Source: Arthrobacter sp. efr-133-R2A-120
GTDB taxonomy: Bacteria > Actinomycetota > Actinomycetes > Actinomycetales > Micrococcaceae
Length of the DNA stretch: 64,000 bases
Assembly: GCF_030209835.1 (NCBI RefSeq)
Contig: NZ_JARVRF010000019.1
Coordinates: 1-64,000 of the forward strand
Direction: 5' to 3'
A program made the translations under genes and the position numbers. Under the pieces are notes generated by a model. The model was not told the origin of the DNA. It saw only the letters and a program-made list of their open reading frames with translations, and searched no databases. Positions 8,681 through 18,320 of this stretch are shown in pieces (the first letter of the stretch is position 1; each line of letters starts with the position of its first letter).

Positions 8681-11600
8681 CTACGTAAGCAAGGCGTTCT
8701 CCAACTCCTTGTCCACCCGTGCCAGCTCGGCAAGGAGCCGGGTCAGCAGCTCGGCCCCGGACTCGCCGCCGTCCTTGCGTCCAAGATTCTCCAATTCCTG
8801 GCACAGGGATGCAGCGCCGGTGGCCCCGATATTGGCTGCCGCACCCTTGAGCGCGTGGGCTGCCTGTTCGAGTTCCGCTCCGCCGCCATCTTCCAACGCC
8901 TGATGAAGGGCAGCCACGCCGGAGGGAACGCCGCGCCGGAACGCTTCGGCCGCTGCGGGCAAGAGCCCAAGCCCATCCGCCGGACCCAGTTCACGAAGTA
9001 CAGCGAGACGTCCCGGGTCAACGGCCGGTGCTTCAGCTTCGGGGGCAGCCTCGCTGGGAACCCACGCCTTCAGGGCATCCTCCAAGGCAGCCAGATCGAC
9101 TGGTTTGCTGAGGTAATCATCCATGCCGGCTGAAAGGCAGCGCTCGCGGTCTTCGTCCTGGGCTCCGGCGGTCATGGCGATGATGGGCAGCCGCGCGGAG
9201 CGGTTCTCCCTTGCTCGAATGCGCTTGGTTGCTTCGAAACCGTCCATGACGGGCATGTGGCAATCCATGAGCACCGCCGCATAGGAGCGGGCGGCGATGG
9301 CGGAGACAGCCTCGGCGCCATCGGCGGCCACCTCGGCTTGGTAGCCCAGTTTGGCAACCATTTCACAGGCAACGAGTTGGTTCACCTCGTTGTCTTCCAC
9401 CACAAGTATCCTTCCTTTGGAAGGCGTGTCCGGACTCGGGGGCCGGGCAAGTGCGGACGCCTGTTCGGTCGCTGCATTGCCCGCAACGAGCCGCATCAGG
9501 CGGTCGTAGAGTTCCGAGCCGCGTACGGGTTTCGTGAGCCATTCGCTGATTCCCGCATCAGTCATATCGGTCTTGGATACCTGGGACGCGGACGTCAGCA
9601 TCATGAGACGGATTCCCCGCAGGGCCGGGTCGCCGGAAAGCTCGTGGGCAAGCTCGAGGCCGTCCATGTCCGGCATGCACATGTCGAGCACGGCAATGTC
9701 GAAGGGTTGGCCAGCGGCGGCTGCCGTCCGTGATCGATCGAGGGCCGTGCGTGCGTCGGCTACCGCGTCCGGCCGCAGCCCCCACGTGTCCAATTGCGAT
9801 TCCAGCACAAACCTGTTGGTGGCATTGTCGTCGACCACCAACACACGCAGACCCGCCAGTAGGCTCGGGACCGGGGGTTCGGGAAGTCGTCCGGGTTCAT
9901 TAGCCAGCGGCAATCGGAGGGAGAACCAGAAGGTGCTTCCCTCGCCGGGCGTACTGCTCAAACCGATTTCCCCGCCCATCACTTCCGTCAGACGCCGGCA
10001 GATGGCCAGGCCCAGCCCGGTTCCACCGTACCGACGCGTGGTGGAGGCATCCGCTTGGGAGAACGAATCGAACAAGCGCAGATGATCCGCGGCGTCGATG
10101 CCGATGCCGGTGTCGCTGACCTCGAATCGCACTAGCGCGGTTCTTGCGTCCTGGTCCGCGATGTTCACCCTGATGGCGACTTCACCGGACGCGGTGAACT
10201 TTACGGCGTTGGAAGCCAGGTTCAACAGGATCTGCCGGATCCGGCCGGCATCGCCGGCCAGCTGCGCGGGAACATCGGGGTGGCAGTACGCAATGAGTTC
10301 CAGGCCCTTGCCCTGAGCTGCTTCTGCCAGGAGCCCGGCGACTTCCTCCATCAGCAACTGCGGATCGAAGGGGGTGATGTCCAGGTCGATTTTCCCCGCT
10401 TCCAACTTCGAGAAATCCAGGATGTCGTTAATCAAGGTCAACAAAGCTCCGGCGGCGGTCTGAACCCCTTCGGCATATTTGCGCTGTGCTCCATCCAGGG
10501 GTGTGTCCAACAACAGCGTTGTCAGCCCTATGACTCCGTTCATGGGGGTACGGATCTCATGGCTCATCGTCGCGAGGAACTCGGACTTCAACCTGCTCGA
10601 TTCCAGGGCCGCCTCCCGGGCGCCCAACAGTTCCGCCTCAGCGGCACGCCGGGCAGTAATGTCCTGCCCGATGGTCGCAATTCCGATGACCCCCTGTTCG
10701 CCGTGGATCGGGGAGACCGTCAAGGACACGGGGACGACGGACCCATCCTTGCGCATCCGGTCGGTCTCGAAGCTGCGGGCCTGTCCGCCATTCAGGACAG
10801 CGGCCAGCACCTCGTCCTCGGCCTGGAGGTAGGGCGGAACGAGGAGCCCGACGTTCTGCCCTGTCGCTTCAGCCGCAGTGTATCCGTACAGCTTCTCCGC
10901 CCCGGGGTTCCAGCTGGTGATGAGGCCCTCGGGCGTCATGCCGATGATCGCGTCGGCCGAGGACTCAACGATCGCGGCCAAGCCCTCCACTTGGGCGAGG
11001 GCCTCCCGCGCCTGGTCCTGTGCGCGCTGGCGGGAAGTGACGTCACGGAAACTCCAGACCCGTCCCACGATCTCATCCCCGACCAGTTGGGGCCGGGAAT
11101 ACCGCTCAAACGTCCGCCCGTCACGGAATTCCAACATATCCAGGCTCTCCGCCCCCGGATCGGCGTACAGTTCCTGGACTTTGCCTATGAAGCCGTCGGG
11201 ATCCGTGAGCTGATCCAGGACGAAAGCCAACAGCCGGCCGTCGTCGTGGGACTCCATAAGATCCGTGGGGATGCCCCACAATTCAGCGAACCGTTCATTC
11301 GAACCCGCAATGCTACCGTCTGCCCCGACAACCAGAATGCCGTCCGCTGTGGACTCCAGGGTGGCACTGAGCAAAGAGAGCGCATCACGGAGTTCTGCGT
11401 CAACGCGAACGCGGTCACTTACCTCGCGGATGGAGGCGACGAGCTGCAGGCCGGGTCCGACGCCGAGGGGAGCGAAGCTCACCTCAATGGGAAACTCGGT
11501 GCCGTCGCGGTGGCGGCCGAACAGTTTCAGGTCGGTCCCGGCACGGCGTATTCCCGGATCACTGGCAAAGAGGTCCCGGATGGCGCCACCTTGGCCCATG

Positions 11601-11794
11601 AACCGCGCCGGAAGCAGCAACTCATAATGCTTGCCGAGCAGCTGGCTACGCGAATAGCCGAATAGCTGCTCTGCGTAGGCATTGCCGAACGCGATCTGAC
11701 CGTCCGCGTCGATTACGAGCAAAGCGTCCGGTACGGCCTCAACCAGGCCCCTGAAAGAGCCGACGTGATCCAGCGGCTGCTTTTCGTTTGTCAT
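8681..11794 (-). CDS. cytosolic hybrid sensor histidine kinase with two receivers and HPt
   Basis: A 1037-residue phosphorelay protein without membrane segments. In order: three PAS domains (about 10-125, 135-255, 265-385), a HisKA domain with the H-box [11 protein letters not shown], an HATPase domain with N-box [10 protein letters not shown] and G-boxes DTGIGI and GGTGLGL, two receiver domains with phospho-acceptor motifs [11 protein letters not shown] and [11 protein letters not shown], and a C-terminal HPt domain with [12 protein letters not shown]. The ATG at 11794 is preferred over the GTG at 11833 because a G-rich stretch precedes it and the PAS fold begins soon after. No response regulator or DNA-binding output gene is adjacent, so the target is unknown. 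PAS domains suggest a redox, light or ligand input, but no chromophore residue is evident. Confidence 0.92.
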   Translation of the reverse strand: MTNEKQPLDHVGSFRGLVEAVPDALLVIDADGQIAFGNAYAEQLFGYSRSQLLGKHYELLLPARFMGQGGAIRDLFASDPGIRRAGTDLKLFGRHRDGTEFPIEVSFAPLGVGPGLQLVASIREVSDRVRVDAELRDALSLLSATLESTADGILVVGADGSIAGSNERFAELWGIPTDLMESHDDGRLLAFVLDQLTDPDGFIGKVQELYADPGAESLDMLEFRDGRTFERYSRPQLVGDEIVGRVWSFRDVTSRQRAQDQAREALAQVEGLAAIVESSADAIIGMTPEGLITSWNPGAEKLYGYTAAEATGQNVGLLVPPYLQAEDEVLAAVLNGGQARSFETDRMRKDGSVVPVSLTVSPIHGEQGVIGIATIGQDITARRAAEAELLGAREAALESSRLKSEFLATMSHEIRTPMNGVIGLTTLLLDTPLDGAQRKYAEGVQTAAGALLTLINDILDFSKLEAGKIDLDITPFDPQLLMEEVAGLLAEAAQGKGLELIAYCHPDVPAQLAGDAGRIRQILLNLASNAVKFTASGEVAIRVNIADQDARTALVRFEVSDTGIGIDAADHLRLFDSFSQADASTTRRYGGTGLGLAICRRLTEVMGGEIGLSSTPGEGSTFWFSLRLPLANEPGRLPEPPVPSLLAGLRVLVVDDNATNRFVLESQLDTWGLRPDAVADARTALDRSRTAAAAGQPFDIAVLDMCMPDMDGLELAHELSGDPALRGIRLMMLTSASQVSKTDMTDAGISEWLTKPVRGSELYDRLMRLVAGNAATEQASALARPPSPDTPSKGRILVVEDNEVNQLVACEMVAKLGYQAEVAADGAEAVSAIAARSYAAVLMDCHMPVMDGFEATKRIRARENRSARLPIIAMTAGAQDEDRERCLSAGMDDYLSKPVDLAALEDALKAWVPSEAAPEAEAPAVDPGRLAVLRELGPADGLGLLPAAAEAFRRGVPSGVAALHQALEDGGGAELEQAAHALKGAAANIGATGAASLCQELENLGRKDGGESGAELLTRLLAELARVDKELENALLT

Positions 11795-11934
11795 TTCGGC
11801 CCCCAGAGCTGAATAGATGACAAGCCCGCCCACATCGGCGGGCGCCTGGGTGTGCCGGTGTGGCCCTCCCCACGGACAGATTATCCGGGAACCGACTCGA
11901 AAGCATCACAAAAATGCCATGTACTTCCGGGCGA

Positions 11935-12825
11935 CTACAACCACCGCTGCCGCTTCGGGAAGGGAACCCGGTCCAGGTCGTTCGCGGCCATGACGGCAGC
12001 TCCGCCGGACCGCGCGCGGGCCTGCTCCGCGAGCAGTCCGACGTCGGTGTAGCGCGACGAGAAATGGGTGAGAATGAGCATGCCTGCGCCGGCGGCGGCA
12101 GCCAACGCCCCCGCCTGCCCGGCGGTGAGGTGGCGGTACTGCGCCGCAAGGCCGCCGTCGTCGTCGCTGAAAGTGGACTCAGCCACGAGAAGGTCCACGC
12201 CCTCGGCGAGTTCCTCCGCCCCCGCACATGGCGCCGTGTCCATCACGAAGGCGAAGCTCTGTGCGGGCCTCGGCACGCTCACGTCTTCCAAGCGCACGCC
12301 GCCCAGGCTCCCGTCCCGCTGCAGGAGGCTGATATCCGATCCGGTAATCCCGGCCGCCGCAAGCCGCTCCGGCAGAAGGCTGCGGCCCTCGGGCTCCACA
12401 ACCCTGTAGCCGTATGTCTCGATTCGATGGAGCAGCGGGCGCACCTCCAATCCCGCGGCGATAGGACCCGCGCCGCCGTGCGGATGAAGCCGAAGGTCGA
12501 TGCCGGGAGACGCAACAGCCACGAGGGCGCGGATCATGTCCTCACCGGACGCGGGATAGTGCAAGTGGATTGGATGCTCCACCCGGTCCAGTGCCATGCG
12601 CGAAAGCACGCCCGGCAGCCCGAAACAGTGGTCGCCATGGACATGGGTAATGCAGATACGCGTGATCTGGCTGGCCGAGACGCCAGCTTGGATCATTTGC
12701 CGCTGGGTGCCTTCTCCCGGATCGAAGAGCAGGCCCTCGCCATCCCAATGGAGCACGTATCCGTTGTGGTTGCGCGTCCTGGTAGGGACCTGGGAGGCGG
12801 TGCCGAGAACCACGAATTCACGCAT
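11935..12825 (-). CDS. rnz: ribonuclease Z (MBL-fold tRNA 3' processing endonuclease)
   Basis: A 296-residue metallo-beta-lactamase-fold protein that removes 3' trailers from tRNA precursors. It begins MREFVVLGTASQVPTR, as RNase Z proteins do, and carries the zinc motif THVHGDH near residue 60, a later Asp in FVMDTA and a C-terminal LTHFSSRY. The ATG at 12825 is chosen by similarity to the family; an in-frame GTG at 12858 would add 11 residues. Neither start has a strong Shine-Dalgarno sequence. Confidence 0.85.
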   Translation of the reverse strand: MREFVVLGTASQVPTRTRNHNGYVLHWDGEGLLFDPGEGTQRQMIQAGVSASQITRICITHVHGDHCFGLPGVLSRMALDRVEHPIHLHYPASGEDMIRALVAVASPGIDLRLHPHGGAGPIAAGLEVRPLLHRIETYGYRVVEPEGRSLLPERLAAAGITGSDISLLQRDGSLGGVRLEDVSVPRPAQSFAFVMDTAPCAGAEELAEGVDLLVAESTFSDDDGGLAAQYRHLTAGQAGALAAAAGAGMLILTHFSSRYTDVGLLAEQARARSGGAAVMAANDLDRVPFPKRQRWL

Positions 12826-12905
12826 GGAACCGAGTGTCTCACTACTTGGCGGCTCCACCCATCATCTTGGGCACCCTTGCCCGGTGACGGTCTTGGGAGG
12901 AGGAT

Positions 12906-13913
12906 ATGCGGCAAACTCAGGAGGCTTTCGTGACACAGCTTGGCAAATTTGAGAAGTACCTGGTCGAGGAATTCTTTGACGATTACCGTGCCGGAGACAT
13001 GTCCCACGGTACATTCATTCGTCGGGTGGCGTTCATCACCGGGAGCATGGCCGCGGCTTCCTCGACGATGCTGCAGCTCGGATGTGCTCCGCATGAGGTC
13101 CCGCGAAGCACCGATCCCATGCCAAGCCCCATGGCTTCGTCGGCCCGGCTGGCAGGGGAGGCGACGACGGCGGCCGCCGGGCCAGTGCCGGGGGCGAAGA
13201 GTCCCCTTTCCGTGCCTGAGGGCGTGTCCGGCCTTGTGACGGCCACTGTCCGGTTCCCCGCCGGCGGAACCGGGATCAGCGCCTACCTTGCGAGGCCCGA
13301 GGGGGCCGATGCGGGACCGGCGGTGCTCGTCTGCCATGAGAACCGCGGACTTACCCCGCACATCCAGGACGTCGCGCGCCGTTTCGCCAAGGCCGGGTAC
13401 GTCGCATTGGCACCGGACCTCCTGAGCCGGGAGGGAGGCACGCCGGGCGTGGATGCCGACGCAGTCCCCGGAGCGCTGACACGGGCAGGAGCTGAGCGCC
13501 ATGTTTCGGACTTTTCCGCGGGTTTCGATTACCTCCGGTCATTGGATTTCGTGGACGGCGAGCGGATCGCGATGAATGGCTACTGCTTTGGGGGTGGCAT
13601 CACTTGGCAGGCCGCGACGGAGATACCCAGGCTGAAAGCCACGGCGGCCTTCTATGGCCCTGCGCCCGAGCTGGAGAAGGTTCCATTCATCAAACCGGCC
13701 GTCTTTGGCGTCTATGCCGAACTCGACCAGCGCATCACCGGTGCGATGCCGGCACTCAGGGATGCGCTCGCAGCCACCGATGTCCGCCACAAGCTCACTG
13801 TCTATCCCGGCGTCGACCATGCATTCCACAACGACACCAGCGAGCGGTACAACGAAGCGCAGGCGACAGCCGCCTGGCAGGACACGCTGGCCTGGTTCGG
13901 GGAGTACGTCTGA
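12906..13913 (+). CDS. Tat-exported dienelactone-hydrolase-family protein
   Basis: A 335-residue alpha/beta hydrolase. A GGAGGAGG ribosome binding site precedes the ATG. Residues 30-55 contain a twin-arginine signal (FIRRVAFITGSMAAA) ending in a lipobox-like LQLGC, so the product is probably exported folded and lipid-anchored. The catalytic part shows the dienelactone hydrolase triad: Cys in GYCFGGG, Asp in ELDQRI and His in GVDHAFHND. Substrate unknown; related enzymes hydrolyse lactones and esters. It is followed 27 nt later by the AlkD-like gene, possibly as one transcript. Confidence 0.82.
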   Translation: MRQTQEAFVTQLGKFEKYLVEEFFDDYRAGDMSHGTFIRRVAFITGSMAAASSTMLQLGCAPHEVPRSTDPMPSPMASSARLAGEATTAAAGPVPGAKSPLSVPEGVSGLVTATVRFPAGGTGISAYLARPEGADAGPAVLVCHENRGLTPHIQDVARRFAKAGYVALAPDLLSREGGTPGVDADAVPGALTRAGAERHVSDFSAGFDYLRSLDFVDGERIAMNGYCFGGGITWQAATEIPRLKATAAFYGPAPELEKVPFIKPAVFGVYAELDQRITGAMPALRDALAATDVRHKLTVYPGVDHAFHNDTSERYNEAQATAAWQDTLAWFGEYV

Positions 13914-13940
13914 CCAGACGCTTTGCGAAAGAATGTTCGC

Positions 13941-14615
13941 ATGAGTGACGCAGGCGGGTTTATCGATGAGGCCCTGCGCCGTGAAAGCTCGTGGATCCGC
14001 GCTGAAGAGATGCAGACCCGGCTCGGAGGCGGTCTCCGTTGCTACGGCTCCTCAGTCGGGGCTATCCGTGGAACGGTCCGCGACGCCCTGCGCCGCCACC
14101 CGGGACTCCCGCACGACGAGGTCACTGCCTTGAGCTCGGAATTGTGGGAGGCGCCCGTCTTCGAGCTCCGGCTCTCGGCAATCGTGTTGTTGCAGTCAAA
14201 CGTCCATCTGCTGACGAATACCGACCTGACGCGCCTCGAGGGTTTTGTCCGTGAAGGAAGGCTGCGCGAACTGGTCGATCCGCTAGCCGTCGACGTTGTT
14301 GGACCCTTGATCGCCGGGCTGGATGGGCAGCCGAGGGTGCGTGCTGAAGGCGTGCTGGATCGTTGGACGCAGGAACCTGACGAGTGGCTGCGGCGCGCCG
14401 CCCTGATGTCGCCCCTGAGGGCGCTCCGTGCCGGGGGAGGAGATTGGGACGCGTTTGTGCGCCGCGCCACAACCGCGTTGGACACCGCCCGGGAAACGGG
14501 CAGGCAGGCCGAGGTTGTCAGGGAAGCGGTTCACGCCGTGCTGAAACAGGTTGCCAAGCAGCGGCCCGAGCTGCAATTCCCCGGGGCTCAGCTCCTCGGG
14601 AAACTGGTGTTGTAG
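13941..14615 (+). CDS. DNA alkylation repair (AlkD-like HEAT-repeat) protein
   Basis: A 224-residue, helix-rich protein resembling AlkD glycosylases, which remove 3- and 7-alkylated purines. Supporting features are a VRDALRRH / ELWEAPVFELRLSAIVLL region, as in HEAT-repeat alkylation repair enzymes, and WTQEPDEWLRRAALMSPL, which resembles the WLRRAA catalytic helix. The ATG at 13941 follows a GAAAG site; an in-frame TTG lies upstream. The last 28 nt overlap the 3' end of the convergent deacetylase gene. Confidence 0.65.
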   Translation: MSDAGGFIDEALRRESSWIRAEEMQTRLGGGLRCYGSSVGAIRGTVRDALRRHPGLPHDEVTALSSELWEAPVFELRLSAIVLLQSNVHLLTNTDLTRLEGFVREGRLRELVDPLAVDVVGPLIAGLDGQPRVRAEGVLDRWTQEPDEWLRRAALMSPLRALRAGGGDWDAFVRRATTALDTARETGRQAEVVREAVHAVLKQVAKQRPELQFPGAQLLGKLVL

Positions 14616-16060
14616 CGGTACATGAAGGCCGCCATGGCATCCCGGGCGACTGCTGTAACTGGCCGATAGGTCCTGGTGCCGTTTGTTTCAGTCCACCCCG
14701 TGGAGATTCCCGTGGAGGAGAGCCAGGTTATTTCCTTGTAGAACGCAGTCTGCGGTGTCACGTCGGTGAACGGTGATGCCGCAGGGGCAGTGAAGGCCGG
14801 GCTGCCTGCGAGGCGGTACATGAAGGCCGCCATGGCGTCGCGGTTCACAGGCTGAAGCGGGCGGTAGGTCTTGATGCCGTTTCCTTCGTCCCAGCCGGTG
14901 GAGATGCCCTGCGTCGCGAGCCACGTGATTTCTTTGTAGAACGGAGTTTGCGGCGTCAGGTCGGCGAACGGAGAAACGGCCGGGGGCGTGAACGCCGGGC
15001 TGCCTGCGAGACGGTACATGAAGGCCGCCATGGCGTCGCGGTTCACAGGCTGAAGCGGGCGGTAGGTCTTGGTCCCGTTCGCTTCGACCCAGCCGGTGGA
15101 GATGCCCTGGGTTGCGAGCCAATTGATCTCGGTAAAGTACGTGTAATTGGTGGGGACATCACTGAAGGGGCTCGACGCCGGGGGTGGCGGCGGGGGTGGC
15201 GGCGGGGTCGACTGCCCCAAGGCCTGGGCGACGGTCCGGACGGAAGTGGTGCCGTTGGCCGTCCGCGCGGCCAGCCAGGTGACGAACGTGTCAAAGAGCG
15301 TGGGGCTTATGGTCAGCGTGGGATCAGTTCCGACCGCGATGTGGTGGAAAGTCAACTCCAGCCATCCGCCGGTGCTTTCGGCATTGGTGACCAAATCCTC
15401 CAGATTCTGCAGGGTCCAGGTGCTGTCCACTTCGTCCGGCGCCTTGGTGACAAGGGGGTTCGCCGGAGGAAGGGTCTCGGCGAACGGGCAGCTTGGGCAG
15501 CTGGCGGGTGAGCGGATGTCGCCCAGGCCTCGCGCGCTCGCAAATCCGCAGTTCTTCACGTCAGTTTGAACGGACGCGTTTTCGGCCGCAAATGGATAGG
15601 CGAAGTTGTTCACCTGGAATCCCCAGCTTTCGAGCGTCGACTTGCCGTTGCAGATTTCAGCGCTGGCGGCTGCCGAGGTGAGCGTCGTCAGATCCGGGTG
15701 TGTAACAGTGTGGCCGCCGATCTCGTTGCCATCGCCTGCGATGGTGTGCAGGTCCGCCTGCGTGAGGTAACCCGGGGTGCCGATCCAGCTGGTCGTGATG
15801 AAGAAGGTTCCCACCAGCCCGTGGGCTTTCAACACCTGTTCGGCGGCAAGCTGGTTGCCGTTGCCGTCGTCGAAGGTCAAACTCACGATGGTGGGGGCTG
15901 CTGCCCGTGCGGGAACGGCGACTCCGCTGAGGGCTCCCGCGGTGAGCAGCAGGGCACCCAGGACGGCGACGATCCGCTTGTACTTTTTCGGGTTGTTTAT
16001 CCGACGAAATCCGGCCGCTCGCGGGCCTTGCTTCCTGAAACGCTGACCAAAGTTGCGCAT
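14588..16060 (-). CDS. exported polysaccharide deacetylase with three SLH-like repeats
   Basis: A 490-residue surface protein. GGAGG sits ideally before the ATG at 16060. After a basic N-terminus and a signal peptide (VLGALLLTAGALSGVAVPARA, cleaved near AAAP) comes a NodB-type deacetylase domain with the metal and catalytic motifs SLTFDDG and HTVTHPD. A Pro9 linker then leads to three tandem repeats of about 64 residues, each with SPF.D.......F..EI.WL...GISTGW and YRP...V.RDAMAAFMYR. Such repeats occur in actinobacterial wall-associated proteins and probably tether the enzyme to the envelope, where it would remove acetyl groups from peptidoglycan or another glycan. The first two repeats are nearly identical in DNA. 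Confidence 0.88.
   Translation of the reverse strand: MRNFGQRFRKQGPRAAGFRRINNPKKYKRIVAVLGALLLTAGALSGVAVPARAAAPTIVSLTFDDGNGNQLAAEQVLKAHGLVGTFFITTSWIGTPGYLTQADLHTIAGDGNEIGGHTVTHPDLTTLTSAAASAEICNGKSTLESWGFQVNNFAYPFAAENASVQTDVKNCGFASARGLGDIRSPASCPSCPFAETLPPANPLVTKAPDEVDSTWTLQNLEDLVTNAESTGGWLELTFHHIAVGTDPTLTISPTLFDTFVTWLAARTANGTTSVRTVAQALGQSTPPPPPPPPPASSPFSDVPTNYTYFTEINWLATQGISTGWVEANGTKTYRPLQPVNRDAMAAFMYRLAGSPAFTPPAVSPFADLTPQTPFYKEITWLATQGISTGWDEGNGIKTYRPLQPVNRDAMAAFMYRLAGSPAFTAPAASPFTDVTPQTAFYKEITWLSSTGISTGWTETNGTRTYRPVTAVARDAMAAFMYRYNTSFPRS
14800..15080 (-). repeat. near-identical 195-nt SLH-like repeat pair
   Basis: About 70 nt starting near 14805 and again near 15000 (195 nt apart, 65 codons) are almost identical, including the segment encoding RDAMAAFMYRLAGSPAF. 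A third, more diverged copy begins near 14615. Confidence 0.85.
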
Positions 16061-16156
16061 GGTTCCTCCACGAGACGAGGGCCCCCAGGCGCGTATGAAT
16101 GTAGGGTACGCCTTGAACCCGGCAGGTTGAACACAAATAGCGGGCAAGGGCCGAAT

Positions 16157-17308
16157 TTACAGCTTGCGTTCAGGTTCCACGGCCGGTGCACGTCCCGTGG
16201 CCGCGACGTTGGCCGGTTCGTCAGCAAGCTCTGCCTCAAGGAGTTCGATACTTGGCAGGCTTGAAGCGAAATCCTCAGGGAGCGATTCGATGATTTTGCT
16301 CTGCCATTCCGAGACGCCGATGGGCAGGTTGATTCCCCGCAGCGCGTACTCGGCCACCACGTTGTTCTTCTCCTTGCAGAGCAGGAGGCCGATGGCCGGC
16401 TTGTCATCCGGATGCGCCAGGAGATCGTCCACAGCTGACATGTACATGCCTAGTTGGCCGACAAATCCGGGCTCGAACTTCACAGCCTTGAGCTCGATCA
16501 CAACATAGCAGCGGAGCTTCAAGTGATAGAAGAGGAGATCGGCGAAGAACTCATCGCCGTTGATTTCCAATCGGACCTGCTCGCCGACAAAGGCGAAGCC
16601 TTGGCCCAGTTCCAGGAGGAACTTCTCCACATGCTGGACGAGTTGGAGCTCCAGTTCCCGCTCATTGCGGCGGTCGGTCATGGCGACGAAGTCGAACACA
16701 TAAGGGTCCCTGGTGGCTTGTTGGGCAAGATCCGAGTCCGCCGGCATCATGGTGGTCTTGAAGTTGGTAATCGCCTGCCCGGAGCGCTCATGGAGGCGCG
16801 TTTCGATCTGATGGGCAAGAACGTTGCGCGACCATCCGTGTTCGACGGCGGCCGCTGCGTACCAGAGGCGGGTCGCGGCGTCGTCGAGCTTCTCGAGCAG
16901 TGCGATCTGGTGGTACCAGGGCAATGTTGCAAGCGGCGCTTGCAACATTGGGAACTCGGGCCACGCCTGCGCGAAAGTCTTCATGTAGCGGAGGTTCCTT
17001 GGCGAGAATCCCTTGGAATCCGGAAACCGGGTTCGTATGTCCGCTGAGAGGCGGGTGACGACCTTCGAGCCCCAGCCTTCCTCTGATTCCCGCTGCGCCA
17101 GTTGCCGGCCGATGGACCAGTAGGACGCGAGCAACGTCCTGTTCGCTGCGGAAATGGCCCGTGAACGTCCTGTACTGACTTCCTTGGAAACGTGGGCAAG
17201 CAGCTCCGGGTACCAGTCCGGCATGGACGTTCGCGCCGGGGGAGCCGTGAACGACGCCGCTGCTGCCGCCATCGTGGTCTTTTCCGGTTTCAGTTCCTGA
17301 CTTTGCAC
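16157..17308 (-). CDS. DUF1016 (YhcG-type) PD-(D/E)XK nuclease
   Basis: A 383-residue protein with the N-terminal DUF1016 helical domain (WYPELLAHVSKEVSTGR, then LLASYWSIGRQLAQRE and FSPRNLRYMKTFAQAWPE) and a C-terminal PD-(D/E)XK nuclease fold (EINGDEFFADLLFYH, then YVVIELKAVKFEPGFVGQLG). These supply the active-site Asp, Glu and Lys. The GTG at 17308 is chosen because GAGGG lies 7 nt upstream; longer in-frame starts would run through a tandem repeat and the oppositely oriented DUF1918 gene. Family members often sit near restriction-modification or other defence genes, but no methyltransferase is adjacent here. Confidence 0.82.
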   Translation of the reverse strand: MQSQELKPEKTTMAAAAASFTAPPARTSMPDWYPELLAHVSKEVSTGRSRAISAANRTLLASYWSIGRQLAQRESEEGWGSKVVTRLSADIRTRFPDSKGFSPRNLRYMKTFAQAWPEFPMLQAPLATLPWYHQIALLEKLDDAATRLWYAAAAVEHGWSRNVLAHQIETRLHERSGQAITNFKTTMMPADSDLAQQATRDPYVFDFVAMTDRRNERELELQLVQHVEKFLLELGQGFAFVGEQVRLEINGDEFFADLLFYHLKLRCYVVIELKAVKFEPGFVGQLGMYMSAVDDLLAHPDDKPAIGLLLCKEKNNVVAEYALRGINLPIGVSEWQSKIIESLPEDFASSLPSIELLEAELADEPANVAATGRAPAVEPERKL

Positions 17309-17319
17309 TGGCGTTCCCT

Positions 17320-17355
17320 CTTTTGTGGCGACTATGGCTTTTGTGGCGACTATGT
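17320..17355 (-). repeat. 18-bp tandem repeat before the DUF1016 gene
   Basis: Two head-to-tail copies of CTTTTGTGGCGACTATGK (plus-strand reading), differing only in the last base, lie 12-47 nt upstream of the GTG start. Their position fits an operator or leader element. Confidence 0.8.
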
Positions 17356-17515
17356 ACGGCGACATGGTTTGTCGAGCGTTTCGTCGAACGTATGGGAGAG
17401 GGCTGACAATGTAGGAGCTGCCGGGCGCCACCGCTCGGCCGGTCGGATGGGCCGCCCGCAGCCTGTTCCCACGACGGCCCAACACTCGTAATCTGAATGC
17501 TGGGAGGTGGTTCCT

Positions 17516-17710
17516 GTGGAAGCAGCCCAGGGAGATCGGATCATCATTCATGGCAGGACGGTCGGGGCGTCCGACCGGCACGGCGAGATCATCGAAGTCC
17601 GCGGTGCAAATGGTGCGCCGCCGTATTTCGTGCGTTTTGACGATGGTCACGAGACCATCCTTTATCCGGGTGGTGATTTCACGATCGATCGCACAGGCGG
17701 CAGCTCGTAG
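17516..17710 (+). CDS. DUF1918 domain protein
   Basis: A 64-residue protein of the actinobacterial DUF1918 family, a small SH3-like beta-barrel. It shows the family pattern GDRIIIHGRTVG near the start, GEIIEVRG, and PYFVRFDDGHE then PGGDF at the end. GTG at 17516 is chosen because GGGAGG lies 8 nt before it; a GTG at 17507 would overlap that site. The role is unknown. Confidence 0.85.
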   Translation: MEAAQGDRIIIHGRTVGASDRHGEIIEVRGANGAPPYFVRFDDGHETILYPGGDFTIDRTGGSS

Positions 17711-17799
17711 CCGGAGGGACGGCCCACTTCCGCCTTGAGCCAATCCCGCCTTGGGCTAAGGTAAGACTTAGCTGCGAAGGAGACCGGGGGAGGGCATGC

Positions 17800-18288
17800 G
17801 TGGACCAGATCCTGGAGCTGCCCTTTGAGGTGGCGCTTGCGGCGCTCTTCGCTGTGGTGATGGTCCGGGTCAACGCGACATACTGGATCGGCCGCGGCGC
17901 AGCGGCGGGAATCGAACGGACGCGGTTCGCGCGCGCCTTGCATCGCCCCAAAGCAAGCAAAGCGCAGGCGCTGATACAACGCTTTGGCCCCTACGCGGTC
18001 GTGCTGACCTTCCTGACCATCGGACTCCAAACTGCCGTCAACCTGGCTGCGGGGGCTGCCAGAATGCCACTCAGCCGGTATCTCCCTGCGGCAATAGTAG
18101 GCTCCGGCATCTGGGCCTTCGTCTACGCGACCATCGGGCTCGCGGCGATAGACGCCTGGCTCGCCGTCATGGCGGCCTCCCCTTTGGCCGCCGTTCTCCT
18201 GGTCCTCTTCCTTGCCGGACTGGCGGTCTGCCTGGTCTTGTGGCGTCGACGTCGGACGGGTGTGGCGCCAGAAGATACAGTGGTCTGA
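17800..18288 (+). CDS. VTT/DedA-like small membrane protein
   Basis: A 162-residue membrane protein with a GTG start preceded by GGGGGAGG. Hydrophobic segments lie at about 10-26, 66-84, 95-116 and 122-148, with a positively charged C-terminal tail (WRRRRTG). The FGPYAVVLTFLTIGLQTAVNLAAGAARMPLSRYLPA stretch (split by a Gly hinge) resembles the VTT/SNARE-associated re-entrant region of DedA proteins, but the protein is shorter than usual. The gene ends 32 nt before the thioesterase gene. Confidence 0.6.
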   Translation: MDQILELPFEVALAALFAVVMVRVNATYWIGRGAAAGIERTRFARALHRPKASKAQALIQRFGPYAVVLTFLTIGLQTAVNLAAGAARMPLSRYLPAAIVGSGIWAFVYATIGLAAIDAWLAVMAASPLAAVLLVLFLAGLAVCLVLWRRRRTGVAPEDTVV

Positions 18289-18320
18289 GTTCCATTACCG
18301 GACCGGCGAAAGGGCAGGCG

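Noticed and set aside
10280..11665. Plus-strand open frame opposite the histidine kinase
   Set aside because: The same shadow effect applies; the opposite strand encodes unmistakable PAS and kinase motifs.
14800..15080. CRISPR-like repeats
   Set aside because: The repeats are about 195 nt apart, in frame, and encode tandem protein domains; no cas genes are present.
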